In this document: piece after piece, positions 1 to 6,473 of the stretch
How the letters are laid out: every line of letters starts with the position of its first letter
Numbering within the stretch: position 1 is the first letter of the stretch
Virus record (IMG/VR): IMGVR_UViG_3300044302_000022
Location: 1 to 31,339 of that record
DNA length: 31,339 bases
Reading direction: 5' to 3' (one strand)
Source of the DNA: a virus
The notes under the pieces: model-generated
What the model saw: the letters and a program-made list of their open reading frames with translations, nothing else
Database searches by the model: none
What the model was told of the DNA's origin: nothing
Program-made: the position numbers and the translations under genes

Positions 1-905
1 CCATCCATAAGCGCCTGTTCTACGCTCAGAAAGAAGAGTTTTCGCTGCTTGCCAAGGTCTTTGGTCAATATTTACCGCAAGAGTACCCCTATGACGTTGT
101 CGGTGGGGAGCGCACGGTAAAGGCCGAGGACTTTGACGACAGAGTCGATGTCATACCTGTGGCAGATCCCAACATTTTCTCTATGGCACAACGGGTGACG
201 CTGGCTCAGACGGAGCTTCAACTGGCTCAGTCGGCTCCTGATATGCACAATATGCACGAAGCATATCGTAGAATGTACCACGCGGTGGGCGTCAAGGACG
301 TTGACGCGATATTGAAGCCCGAGGGGAAGGACGATCCTACCCCCAAAGACCCCGCAACAGAAAATTCAGAGGCTTTGGACAGTTTGCCACTGGTGGCATT
401 CCAAGGACAAAACCACGACGCGCATATTATGGCGCATTTGGTCTTTGGTTCGTCCGGCATGGTTGCTCAAATACCCTCTGTAGCCATGGCTTTACAGAAG
501 CATGTCATGGAACACGTATCAATTAAGGCTAGGGAGCAAGTCCTTGCAGAAGTTTCTCAACAATTTCAAGGTCAAGAGCCACCTCCAGAGGTTTTACAGC
601 AAATGGAAGGCCGCGTGGCGGCTCTTATCGCAGAAGGTATGCAGCAAGTTAAGCAAATGAGTGCTCAAATTAGCGGTGCAGGGCAACCGGATCCGTTAAT
701 TGCCTTGAAAGAGCAGGATTTACAGCTTAGAGCACAGCAAGATGCTGCGGAAAACGCTTTGGATCAGCAAAGATTGCAGCTTGATCAACAAAAAGCGGCT
801 CAAAACTCAGAAAATAGCCAAGATAGGATACAGGCAACTAAAGATATAGCCGCCGCTCGTATTTTGGCTGCAAGAGAACGTGAAATATTGAAACAACAAG
901 GATAA
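1..905 (+). CDS. Portal protein, C-terminal part (5' end outside window)
   Basis: The portal is the dodecameric ring at the capsid vertex through which DNA is packaged and released. The frame is open from base 3, so the gene starts before the window; about 300 residues are visible. The visible part begins with a mixed alpha/beta segment ending in DVIPVADPNIFSMAQR, a signature I recall from large portal proteins of marine podovirus-like phages. It continues with helices (EAYRRMYHAVGVKDVDAIL) and ends in a long Gln/Ala-rich coiled coil (DLQLRAQQDAAENAL onward), typical of the barrel or crown end. The ATG at 159 is internal and should not be taken as the start. The position upstream of scaffold and capsid genes fits. 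The family call rests on remembered similarity and context; no catalytic residues exist to check. Confidence 0.8.
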   Translation, partial: IHKRLFYAQKEEFSLLAKVFGQYLPQEYPYDVVGGERTVKAEDFDDRVDVIPVADPNIFSMAQRVTLAQTELQLAQSAPDMHNMHEAYRRMYHAVGVKDVDAILKPEGKDDPTPKDPATENSEALDSLPLVAFQGQNHDAHIMAHLVFGSSGMVAQIPSVAMALQKHVMEHVSIKAREQVLAEVSQQFQGQEPPPEVLQQMEGRVAALIAEGMQQVKQMSAQISGAGQPDPLIALKEQDLQLRAQQDAAENALDQQRLQLDQQKAAQNSENSQDRIQATKDIAAARILAAREREILKQQG

Positions 906-910
906 TTGTT

Positions 911-1087
911 ATGGCAAAGTCAGAAAAAGGCGTTCGCGACGGACAAGTCATCGAAGATCAGGGGTTTGTTCCATACAACCCCCCGGTAGAAGAGCCCACG
1001 CCTAACGTTTCAAAGGCATCCGTTTCCAAAGGTAAGAATCGTGGAATGGGAGAGGCAATCCGGGGTGGTAGTTACAAATACTGTTAG
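911..1087 (+). CDS. Small protein with C-terminal GGSYKYC
   Basis: A 58-residue protein starting five bases after the portal stop. The N-terminal half is acidic and Pro-rich (VPYNPPVEEPTP). The C-terminal half is basic and Gly-rich and ends in GGSYKYC with a terminal cysteine. I recall similar small proteins ending in GG-aromatic-K-aromatic-C after portal genes of marine phages, but know no function. Tight packing between portal and the next gene supports it being real. It could be a minor head or portal-associated component; this is inference from position only. Confidence 0.6.
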   Translation: MAKSEKGVRDGQVIEDQGFVPYNPPVEEPTPNVSKASVSKGKNRGMGEAIRGGSYKYC

Positions 1088-1095
1088 GTTTTCTG

Positions 1096-1413
1096 ATGTC
1101 TCAGAAAAAACTCCAGAAAGACAGCAACCACAACGACCTGGACGTGGACGGCGATGGCATTGTTTCTGATCAAGAGCTTGCGTTAGCAGAAGTTCGTGAT
1201 CAGCATGAGAAAGCGGATGCCCAGCGACGAATGGCCTGGGTGGCGATGATCTCTATGATTGGATTTACGTTGATGGTCTTTTTGCCAATCTTTCCAGATG
1301 GCCGAATCAAGGCCCTATCGGATCTGTTTGGGCTTTTTTATATCGGACAAGCTGGCGTGGTGGGAGCATACATGGGCATGACCGCGTACATGTCCAATAG
1401 CGGGAAACGCTAA
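1096..1413 (+). CDS. EF-hand protein with two membrane segments
   Basis: A 105-residue protein. Residues 16-27 (DVDGDGIVSDQE) match a canonical EF-hand calcium-binding loop: Asp at positions 1, 3 and 5, Gly at 6, Glu at 12. A charged helix follows (about 28-45), then two hydrophobic segments (about 46-68 and 78-101), so it is probably an inner-membrane protein. It heads a run of six membrane-associated genes, and its stop overlaps the next start by one base (TAATG at 1411-1415). A role as a holin or lysis regulator is possible, with calcium sensing on one side of the membrane; this is inference. Only one EF-hand is present, whereas these motifs usually pair, so it may dimerise or bind calcium weakly. 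Confidence 0.75.
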   Translation: MSQKKLQKDSNHNDLDVDGDGIVSDQELALAEVRDQHEKADAQRRMAWVAMISMIGFTLMVFLPIFPDGRIKALSDLFGLFYIGQAGVVGAYMGMTAYMSNSGKR

Positions 1414-1949
1414 TGGACCCGTTAACCATAGCCGCTGCAATAGCCGCAACGAAAACACTGGTTAAAAGTGCGCGTGGGGTTCAAGAAATTGTCCACGGGA
1501 TTGATGGCGTCTTCCACGCACAAGACGAGCACGAAAAAAACAAAAGTCACAAACCGGGCAGTTCTATAGGCGAGAAGAATAAATCGATCTTGCAAAAACG
1601 CGCCAAGGATGATGGTGGTGATGACAGCATCAGTTCGGCGGCTGCGGCTGTTATTGAGAAAAAACAATTGGATCAGCAGATTGCTGATTTAAGAGATGAA
1701 ATTAATCGCAAGTGGCCCAGCGCCCCTGGAGAAAAAAGCACCTGGGATCAAATTTTGGCTGAACGCGAAAAGCGCGTCGCAGATAAGAAAGAACGCGCAC
1801 GGCAAGAGAAGATATTAGCTGAAGAACGCGCAGAGAAACGAAAAGCAATTCTGATTGAGGTTGCCAAAGGCTTAGCTGTTGCAGCCATTGCCGGTGGCAT
1901 TGTTTGGTTCCTGTGGTGGGCCGCGACATATGGACCGGCGGTGAGGTAG
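1413..1949 (+). CDS. Coiled-coil protein with C-terminal membrane anchor
   Basis: A 178-residue protein. The N-terminus (MDPLTIAAAIAATKTLVKSARGV) is a mildly hydrophobic or amphipathic helix. Residues about 40-75 are polar and lysine-rich. About 80-145 are a charged coiled coil rich in Glu, Lys and Arg. Residues about 148-172 (VAKGLAVAAIAGGIVWFLWWAA) form one membrane segment close to the C-terminus. I recall proteins starting MDP.TA.AA...K. in marine phages but no assigned function. Its start is coupled to the upstream EF-hand gene through TAATG. A membrane-tethered lysis or assembly factor is possible. Confidence 0.65.
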   Translation: MDPLTIAAAIAATKTLVKSARGVQEIVHGIDGVFHAQDEHEKNKSHKPGSSIGEKNKSILQKRAKDDGGDDSISSAAAAVIEKKQLDQQIADLRDEINRKWPSAPGEKSTWDQILAEREKRVADKKERARQEKILAEERAEKRKAILIEVAKGLAVAAIAGGIVWFLWWAATYGPAVR

Positions 1950-1951
1950 TC

Positions 1952-2308
1952 ATGGAGCTTGGAGCGAGCCACGCGATACAGGGGATTATGGTTCTAGCTA
2001 CCGTGGCCGGTGGTTATGCCGTGGTAAAAAGTAATTTGAGCCGCGTTATGCAGGATCTTGAAGATCATATTAAGAGCGCGGAGGATAACCGGGAAAAGTT
2101 TGACGCTAGGTTGGACAACGCGGAGCAAGAACGCGGAAAAATTGTAAATCAAGTGATGACGCTCAAAGGGATTAACTCCCCGACAGAACTCAAACTTTTG
2201 CATCGAGAACTTGAGGGACTTCAAAAAGATGTACAGTGGCTCACGAAACAGCTAGACCAACTCTCTCACGCTCACAACGGTAAGCATCCACCCGTGGAGA
2301 ACAAATAA
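1952..2308 (+). CDS. N-terminal membrane anchor plus coiled coil (spanin- or XhlA-like architecture)
   Basis: A 118-residue product from ATG 1952, two bases after the previous stop and preceded by a GAGGT element. An upstream in-frame start at 1904 would lie inside the previous gene and is less likely. Residues about 7-27 (HAIQGIMVLATVAGGYAVVK) form one membrane segment. Residues about 28-105 are a long charged coiled coil with few helix breakers before GINSPTEL. This is the topology of an inner-membrane spanin (Rz type) and also of XhlA-type proteins. A lipoprotein is encoded two genes downstream, which fits a separated spanin pair. Assignment is by topology and context; no signature motif is present. 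Confidence 0.6.
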   Translation: MELGASHAIQGIMVLATVAGGYAVVKSNLSRVMQDLEDHIKSAEDNREKFDARLDNAEQERGKIVNQVMTLKGINSPTELKLLHRELEGLQKDVQWLTKQLDQLSHAHNGKHPPVENK

Positions 2309-2490
2309 TGGAACCAAAAGACCTTATAACCGTAGCTCCTGGTGGCGTAGCCGTAGCGGCTTCCTGGCTAGGACTTGTAGAGTCGGGCCTGTCTATATTG
2401 CTACTGCTTGCCAGTTTGGGATTTCTAGCGTGGAGGTGGCGACAAGCAATGAGAGACAAACAAAGCGGTATACTTAATGGAGATGGGTAA
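2308..2490 (+). CDS. Small one-segment membrane protein (holin or antiholin candidate)
   Basis: A 60-residue protein with one strongly hydrophobic segment at about 23-43 (SGLSILLLLASLGFLAW), followed by a short basic stretch (RWRQAMRDK) that suggests a cytoplasmic C-terminus by the positive-inside rule. Both ends are coupled to neighbours by TAATG (2306-2310 and 2488-2492), so it is translated as part of the membrane cassette. Small size, one membrane segment and a position between a spanin-like gene and a lipoprotein suggest an accessory holin or antiholin. This is inference; no family is recognised. Confidence 0.6.
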   Translation: MEPKDLITVAPGGVAVAASWLGLVESGLSILLLLASLGFLAWRWRQAMRDKQSGILNGDG

Positions 2491-2852
2491 TGGTTCCCCG
2501 TGCGGTGGTTCTTCTAACTTTACTGTTACCGGCCTGCCAATCTACTAATTCTTTGTCTACCGTCGAAATACGTCAGCAAGAACATCAGCTTGTTGTGAGT
2601 GAATCATCTATACAGGAAGTTTCATCCGTCCCAAGTTGCGCCAAGAAGGATCTTATGACTAAGTTCTTGGCAAAAACCTTTAACGAAAGGCCTCTTCTCA
2701 AAGGAACTTCGACGGATGGATCTATTCTTACGATTTACGCTGGACCAAATGGGGCGTGGACTCTCACTAAGATCGTTAATGACATTACCTGTATTGTAGC
2801 CGCCGGAACTGACTTGAAGGTTCTGAGGTCGGAGAAAGGACCGGTAATATAA
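2490..2852 (+). CDS. Putative lipoprotein with conserved Cys pair
   Basis: A 120-residue protein with a very short signal peptide and a lipobox-like LLPAC (Cys16; Pro at -2 is atypical). Gln at +2 would favour outer-membrane sorting. The mature part has a Ser/Thr-rich linker followed by a compact domain at about 48-110 with two further cysteines (Cys50, Cys101) likely to form a disulfide, and the pattern GxWTLT....C.VAAG. I recall this pattern from small periplasmic proteins of alphaproteobacteria and their phages, without known function. In this cassette it is a candidate outer-membrane spanin partner for the product of 1952-2308, though longer than a typical Rz1. Both ends are coupled by TAATG. 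Confidence 0.65.
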   Translation: MVPRAVVLLTLLLPACQSTNSLSTVEIRQQEHQLVVSESSIQEVSSVPSCAKKDLMTKFLAKTFNERPLLKGTSTDGSILTIYAGPNGAWTLTKIVNDITCIVAAGTDLKVLRSEKGPVI

Positions 2853-3331
2853 TGATATCCTTGTTAGGCAGTCTTTTAGGTTTCGGAACCTCTATAATCC
2901 CAGAAGTCATAGGCATATTTAAGCAGAAGCAGGCGGACGCGCATCAGATAAAGATGCTTGAGGCGAAAGCCAAGTATGCAGATCAGATATCCAAGCTCAA
3001 AGTTGCAGAATTAGACGCTCAGGCTGAAATTGAAGAGACGAAGGGACTGTATGAGCATGATAAGTCTATTGACGCTGGAGGTTTTATCAACGGGTTGCGC
3101 GGTAGCGTCCGTCCTGTTGTCACTTACCTTTTCCTCTTAGCCTACTTAACGACAAAAGGAGTCATGATCTATGCTATGATTGCCATCCAGGATTTAGATT
3201 GGACGGTAGCCATCGACATGGCTTGGCGTGAAGAAACAGATGGCGTAATATTCAGTGCTATAATTAGTTTTTGGTTTGGAAATCGGGCGATGTCTAAGGC
3301 CCGTGCGTGGCAACAGGACAAGAAGAACTGA
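2852..3331 (+). CDS. 3TM-type holin (Holin_3TMs / GTA holin family)
   Basis: A 159-residue protein. Residues 1-22 are hydrophobic, 24-66 form a charged helix, and about 86-112 (SVRPVVTYLFLLAYLTTKGVM) and 128-146 (ending ISFWFGNRAMSK) are membrane segments. The RPVVTY and FWFGNR motifs are ones I associate with the 3TM holin family (PF11351) of alphaproteobacterial phages and gene transfer agents. Holins make inner-membrane lesions that time lysis and release endolysin. The start is coupled to the lipoprotein stop by TAATG. No endolysin gene is next to it, so the muralytic enzyme must be elsewhere in the genome. Confidence 0.8.
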   Translation: MISLLGSLLGFGTSIIPEVIGIFKQKQADAHQIKMLEAKAKYADQISKLKVAELDAQAEIEETKGLYEHDKSIDAGGFINGLRGSVRPVVTYLFLLAYLTTKGVMIYAMIAIQDLDWTVAIDMAWREETDGVIFSAIISFWFGNRAMSKARAWQQDKKN

Positions 3332-3332
3332 C

Positions 3333-3521
3333 ATGGCGAAATTATGTCCGAGAGGTAAAGCTGCCGCGAAACGTAAGTTTGACGTTTATCCAAGTGCCTA
3401 TGCCAACATGTACGCTAGTGCGGTGTGTAGTGGAAAGGTAACGCCTGGGGGGAAGAAAAAGAAGAAAACCAAGGCGTCGAAAAAGCGTCGTTCTGCGGGG
3501 CCTCGTAGGCGACGACCATGA
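3333..3521 (+). CDS. Small basic protein, AKLCPRGKAAAKRKFDVYPSA family
   Basis: A 62-residue protein from ATG 3333, one base after the holin stop; an in-frame start at 3276 lies inside the holin gene and was not used. The N-terminus contains AKLCPRGKAAAKRKFDVYPSA and YANMYASAVCSGK, a signature I know from many marine phage proteins of unknown function. The C-terminal third is almost all Lys/Arg with Ser, Gly and Pro and looks disordered. Two cysteines flank the folded part. The strong positive charge suggests nucleic-acid binding, perhaps packaged with DNA; that is inference. It overlaps the next gene by ATGA. Confidence 0.7.
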   Translation: MAKLCPRGKAAAKRKFDVYPSAYANMYASAVCSGKVTPGGKKKKKTKASKKRRSAGPRRRRP

Positions 3522-3787
3522 GTTTACGCAAATGGGTCCGTGAGCAGTGGGTGGATATAGGTGCGCCTAAGAAAGACGGTAAGTACCAGCCGTGCGGTAG
3601 GAAAAAGTCCAAGGGCAGTAAACGGAAATACCCAAAATGCGTTCCTATTGCAAAGGCGCGTCAGATGTCTAAGGGCGAAAAGGCCAGCGCGGTAAAGCGC
3701 AAGAGGGCGGTCAGTAACAAAGGACCAAGACCAACGAACGTGGCGACATTCGCTAAAAAGAAATCTGGAAAATCAAAGAGAGGTTAA
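3518..3787 (+). CDS. Small basic protein with WVDIGAPKKDGKYQPCGRKK motif
   Basis: An 89-residue, Lys/Arg-rich protein. Motifs in order are WVREQWVDIGAPKKDG, PCGRKKS, YPKCVPIAKARQM, then EKASAVKRKRA and GPRPTNVATFAKKK. I recall this family (possibly the one named DUF5872) next to the AKLCPRGK family in marine phages. Two cysteines (PCGR and YPKC) could bind metal or form a disulfide. It starts inside the previous gene by a 4-base ATGA overlap, so the two are probably made together. Function is unknown; DNA or RNA binding is plausible from charge. Confidence 0.7.
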   Translation: MSLRKWVREQWVDIGAPKKDGKYQPCGRKKSKGSKRKYPKCVPIAKARQMSKGEKASAVKRKRAVSNKGPRPTNVATFAKKKSGKSKRG

Positions 3788-3789
3788 TT

Positions 3790-3984
3790 ATGGCTAAGAG
3801 AACTAAAGGATATGCAAAAGGTGGCGCGGCCAAGAAGATGATGGGCGGTGGCATGATGCGGAAACGCACGAAGTCTATGGCTAAAGGCGGTGCGGTTAAG
3901 GCCAAGAAGATGATGGGTGGTGGCATGATGCGGAAACGCACGAAGTCTATGGCTAAAGGTGGTGCGGTCAGACGACGGAAGTAG
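3790..3984 (+). CDS. Repeat-built basic Gly/Met-rich protein
   Basis: A 64-residue protein made almost entirely of two copies of a 24-residue unit (AKKMMGGGMMRKRTKSMAKG plus GAV and one residue), preceded by a partial copy (KGYAKGGA). Net charge is strongly positive, with no acidic residues and no cysteines. The unit alternates Lys/Arg clusters with flexible MMGGGMM. I recall similar KGG/MMGGG proteins in pelagic phages, without a role. It starts two bases after the upstream stop, and the next gene follows with no gap. It is likely disordered; polyanion binding is inferred. Confidence 0.65.
   Translation: MAKRTKGYAKGGAAKKMMGGGMMRKRTKSMAKGGAVKAKKMMGGGMMRKRTKSMAKGGAVRRRK
3829..3968 (+). repeat. 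Two 68-base near-identical tandem repeats
   Basis: Copies at 3829-3896 and 3901-3968 (period 72) differ at only two positions, both third-codon C/T changes in glycine codons. They encode the 24-residue units of the small basic protein. Confidence 0.85.
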
Positions 3985-4665
3985 ATGGCCTATTTGATAA
4001 GTAACGTACCGCACTTTAAATGCTGGGTACGCAAAGAATTTACGTGTAATCACACGCAATATCATGGTGAATTTATTCATGCTATGGCTTTTGCCGTAAA
4101 CACCATTCCGGACAGATCCCTGAGTTTTCAGGTTGTGTTTACGGGATGCGAAATAGACTGTGAAGATGGACCTGAAGAGAATGTCCACGGAGGTGCTATG
4201 TGGGCTAGAATGCCCCTTCAAGCTCTTGTTGCAGACATACCTTTGGAAGAATGGCCGGAACCCATGCAAGACCATTTATGCCAACCATGGGATTGTGAGT
4301 CTAGAACACACAGTGTGATAGTAATGGACAGAGTAAGTTCATCCCCCTGGCTTTGTAAGATAGACAATGAGTTCTATCCAGGAAGGTATTTGTTCACTGT
4401 CGATTACACCGATAGCGACATATCGGATGACCCTGCACAACATAAGCAGTCGCATGTTATCTATCTAACAGATGCGGGACCGTGGACCGGTAACATTGTT
4501 GCGTTACCCAACAACAGGGTTCGCGCAACCAGCCCCGCCCTGTGGCGGACCGGTGAAGGAGCCCCAGACTTCATGCCGTCTCAGTGGACGCATTCTGCGG
4601 AATCTCATGAGTCGTACCTAGATCCTGCTATAACTTTCAATAATCTTTACTCTGAGGGTGAGTAG
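3985..4665 (+). CDS. Conserved marine-phage protein of unknown function (MAYLISN.PHFKCWVR family)
   Basis: A 226-residue protein starting directly after the previous stop. It begins MAYLISNVPHFKCWVRKEFT and contains VHGGAMWARMPLQALVAD, QPWDC, SPWLCKIDNEFYPGRYLFT, DISDDPAQHKQSHV and PNNRVRATSPALW. I recognise this as a strongly conserved family in uncultured marine phages, but know of no function or structure. Unlike its neighbours it is not basic: it is rich in Trp, His, Asp and Cys and looks like a compact globular fold. Many conserved His/Cys/Asp residues leave open a metal-binding or enzymatic role; that is speculation. It sits inside the basic protein cluster. Confidence 0.75.
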   Translation: MAYLISNVPHFKCWVRKEFTCNHTQYHGEFIHAMAFAVNTIPDRSLSFQVVFTGCEIDCEDGPEENVHGGAMWARMPLQALVADIPLEEWPEPMQDHLCQPWDCESRTHSVIVMDRVSSSPWLCKIDNEFYPGRYLFTVDYTDSDISDDPAQHKQSHVIYLTDAGPWTGNIVALPNNRVRATSPALWRTGEGAPDFMPSQWTHSAESHESYLDPAITFNNLYSEGE

Positions 4666-4666
4666 A

Positions 4667-4966
4667 ATGGCTAGAAAGAAAGAAAACCCTATACGAAAGA
4701 CCACTAAAGGTAAGGGCGCGAACTACCGGCCTACTAAGTCTGGAGCCGGTATGACTAAAAAAGGCGTCGCGGCATATCGTAGAGCAAATCCGGGTTCAAA
4801 GTTAAAAACGGCGGTTACGGGGAAAGTCAAGAAAGGCAGTGCCGCAGCGAAACGCCGTAAGAGCTATTGCGCCAGATCACTAGGTCAACTCAAGAAATCT
4901 TCTGCTAAGACCAGGAATAACCCAAACTCTCGTATCAGGCAGGCTCGTCGCAGGTGGAAGTGCTAA
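4667..4966 (+). CDS. Basic protein (KENPIRKTTKGKG...RRRWKC family)
   Basis: A 99-residue protein from ATG 4667, chosen over a GTG at 4658 because the ATG lies one base after the upstream stop and has a GAGGGTGAG element before it. It has ENPIRKTTKGKGANYRPTKS, GAGMTKKGVAAYRRANPGS, KLKTAVTGKVKKGS, RRKSYCARSLGQLKK and ends RQARRRWKC. I recall this family (probably DUF6321) from phages; function unknown. Very high Lys/Arg content with conserved Gly and Ser suggests nucleic-acid contact. The terminal cysteine resembles that of the protein at 911-1087. Its stop and the next start share one base (TAATG). Confidence 0.7.
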   Translation: MARKKENPIRKTTKGKGANYRPTKSGAGMTKKGVAAYRRANPGSKLKTAVTGKVKKGSAAAKRRKSYCARSLGQLKKSSAKTRNNPNSRIRQARRRWKC

Positions 4967-5154
4967 TGGACGGAGTTCTTTTAGCTGAACATTTGTTCAA
5001 GGTCATTCAAGAAAGGCGCTCAAGGGTTTCTGAAATGATGACTGATGGTGTGGTCAAGGATTTCTACGAGTACAAACAACTTGTTGGCAACGTAGAATCT
5101 TTAGATTATATAGGTCAGGAGTTGAGAGAAATCCTAGAAAAGGCGGATTCATGA
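4966..5154 (+). CDS. Small helical protein of unknown function
   Basis: A 62-residue protein from ATG 4966, taken because it forms a TAATG junction with the previous stop; an in-frame GTG at 4954 is inside the upstream gene. It is predicted all-helical (LLAEHLFKVIQERRSRVSEMM, then YEYKQLVGNVESLDYIGQEL). Similar small helical proteins occur between basic proteins and GroES-like genes in related phages, as far as I recall. No motif suggests function. It overlaps the co-chaperonin gene by ATGA. Confidence 0.6.
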   Translation: MDGVLLAEHLFKVIQERRSRVSEMMTDGVVKDFYEYKQLVGNVESLDYIGQELREILEKADS

Positions 5155-5588
5155 TGGAAAAATCTGAGATTACCGACAACTTGGTCTCTTTGAGTGATGC
5201 TTACGTTAACATTGAAGAAAAGGTTCTTGATCCGGAAAAGATAGACAGGAGCGTTTTAGATAGGATGCCCTCCCCTACCGGGTGGCGTCTTCTTATTCTT
5301 CCCTACAGAGGAAAGGGGAAGACCGAGGGTGGGATCTATCTTCCAGACGCCGTAGTGGACCGAGAGGCGGTGGCTACGGTATGCGGTTTTGTTCTGAGAA
5401 CAGGGCCTTTGGCCTATGATGACAAATCTAAATTTCCAAGTGGAGCGTGGTGTAAAGAAAAAGACTGGGTTCTGTTTGGCCGGTATGCGGGTTCTCGTTT
5501 TAAGATAGACGGTGGCGAGGTTCGTATTCTTAACGACGATGAAGTAATCGCTGTAATACAGGATCCTGAAGACATCCTGCACATTTAG
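5151..5588 (+). CDS. GroES-like co-chaperonin (Cpn10)
   Basis: A 145-residue protein. Residues 40-145 follow GroES: MPSPTGWRLLILP as the first strand, GGIYLP at 60-65 matching the mobile-loop motif that docks onto GroEL, then VCGFVLRTGP, WVLFGRYAGSRFKIDGGEVR and LNDDEVIAVI matching the conserved C-terminal core. About 38 N-terminal residues are extra relative to the roughly 97-residue bacterial protein. By analogy with phage T4 Gp31, it probably caps the host GroEL so that the capsid protein can fold; scaffold and capsid genes follow directly. The start is ATG 5151 or 5154. A long insert between GFVLRTGP and WVLFGR replaces part of the usual roof region. Confidence 0.85.
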   Translation: MMEKSEITDNLVSLSDAYVNIEEKVLDPEKIDRSVLDRMPSPTGWRLLILPYRGKGKTEGGIYLPDAVVDREAVATVCGFVLRTGPLAYDDKSKFPSGAWCKEKDWVLFGRYAGSRFKIDGGEVRILNDDEVIAVIQDPEDILHI

Positions 5589-5597
5589 GAGAAGACA

Positions 5598-6473
5598 ATG
5601 GCCGAGAGTAATGAAGACCTTATCGTGGATATTCCTAACGAAGGGGAAGAGGTCACGGTAGAACTGGAGGAAGCCCCTTCCGAGGAACTCCAGGCGAATC
5701 AAGAAGATTCAGAAGAGCATGAAGTTTATAGCAAGAAGGTAAAGAAGCGGATTGATAAGCTCACGCACAAAGTTCGCGAAGCGGAGCGCCAGCAGAAAGC
5801 CGCCATAGACTATGCACAGAACATTCAGGCAGAGAACGCGCAACTCAAAAGCCGCGTTCAGAGTTTGGATAAGGGTTACGTCGAAGAGTACGGAGACCGA
5901 ATTGCAACTCAGGCAGAGTCCATAGAGAAGGACTTAGAGACCGCAATTGCTACCAACGACACATCCGCACAGGTTGAGTTGAACAAGAAGTTAGCGCGTC
6001 TTGCTATTGAAGAAGAGCGCGTTGCAGCGGCCAAGCAGCAACAGGCCCAGTATCAACAACCGCAGCAGGCGGCTTCTCCTCAACCCGCTTCAGTTCCCAA
6101 TCGCCCTGATCCTAAAGCTGAAGCTTGGGCGGAAAGAAACGAATGGTTTGGAAGTGACGAGGCCATGACTTTTGCGGCTTTTGGAATTCACAAGAAGATT
6201 GTGGAGGAAGAAGGCTTTGACACGGAGTCTCCAGAGTACTACTCTGAACTAGACAGGAGGATAAAAGAAGCCTTCCCACATAAGTTTAGTGGAAGCTCTG
6301 GTTCCTCTTCAGATACGCGAAGGCCCCAACAGGCTGTAGCATCTGCCACTCGTTCCAGTAGCACTGGACGCAAAACCCAAGTGAGGTTAACTCCTAGCGA
6401 AGTTACAATCGCTAATAAGTTGGGAGTTCCTCTAAATGAGTACGCGAAACACAAAACGCTAGGAGCAGGATGA
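5598..6473 (+). CDS. Head scaffolding protein
   Basis: A 291-residue protein. The first 45 residues are strongly acidic, 44 to about 160 are a long coiled coil, about 160-185 are a Gln/Pro/Ala linker, and the remainder contains NEWFGSDEAMTFAAFGIHKK, SPEYYSELDRRIKEAF and a basic Ser/Thr/Arg tail. This acidic-coil-basic arrangement is typical of scaffolds, where the basic end binds capsid protein and the protein leaves or is degraded before packaging. AGGAG ten bases before the ATG is a good ribosome site. It lies between the co-chaperonin and capsid genes. Family similarity is remembered, not searched. Confidence 0.75.
   Translation: MAESNEDLIVDIPNEGEEVTVELEEAPSEELQANQEDSEEHEVYSKKVKKRIDKLTHKVREAERQQKAAIDYAQNIQAENAQLKSRVQSLDKGYVEEYGDRIATQAESIEKDLETAIATNDTSAQVELNKKLARLAIEEERVAAAKQQQAQYQQPQQAASPQPASVPNRPDPKAEAWAERNEWFGSDEAMTFAAFGIHKKIVEEEGFDTESPEYYSELDRRIKEAFPHKFSGSSGSSSDTRRPQQAVASATRSSSTGRKTQVRLTPSEVTIANKLGVPLNEYAKHKTLGAG

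Noticed and set aside
159-905. Complete 248-residue gene starting at 159
   Set aside because: The frame is open upstream to base 3 with portal-like sequence, so the ATG is internal to a longer gene.
3784-4275. Antisense frame of 163 codons
   Set aside because: It lies opposite the basic repeat protein and the conserved 226-residue gene and shows only a reverse-complement shadow of their repeats.
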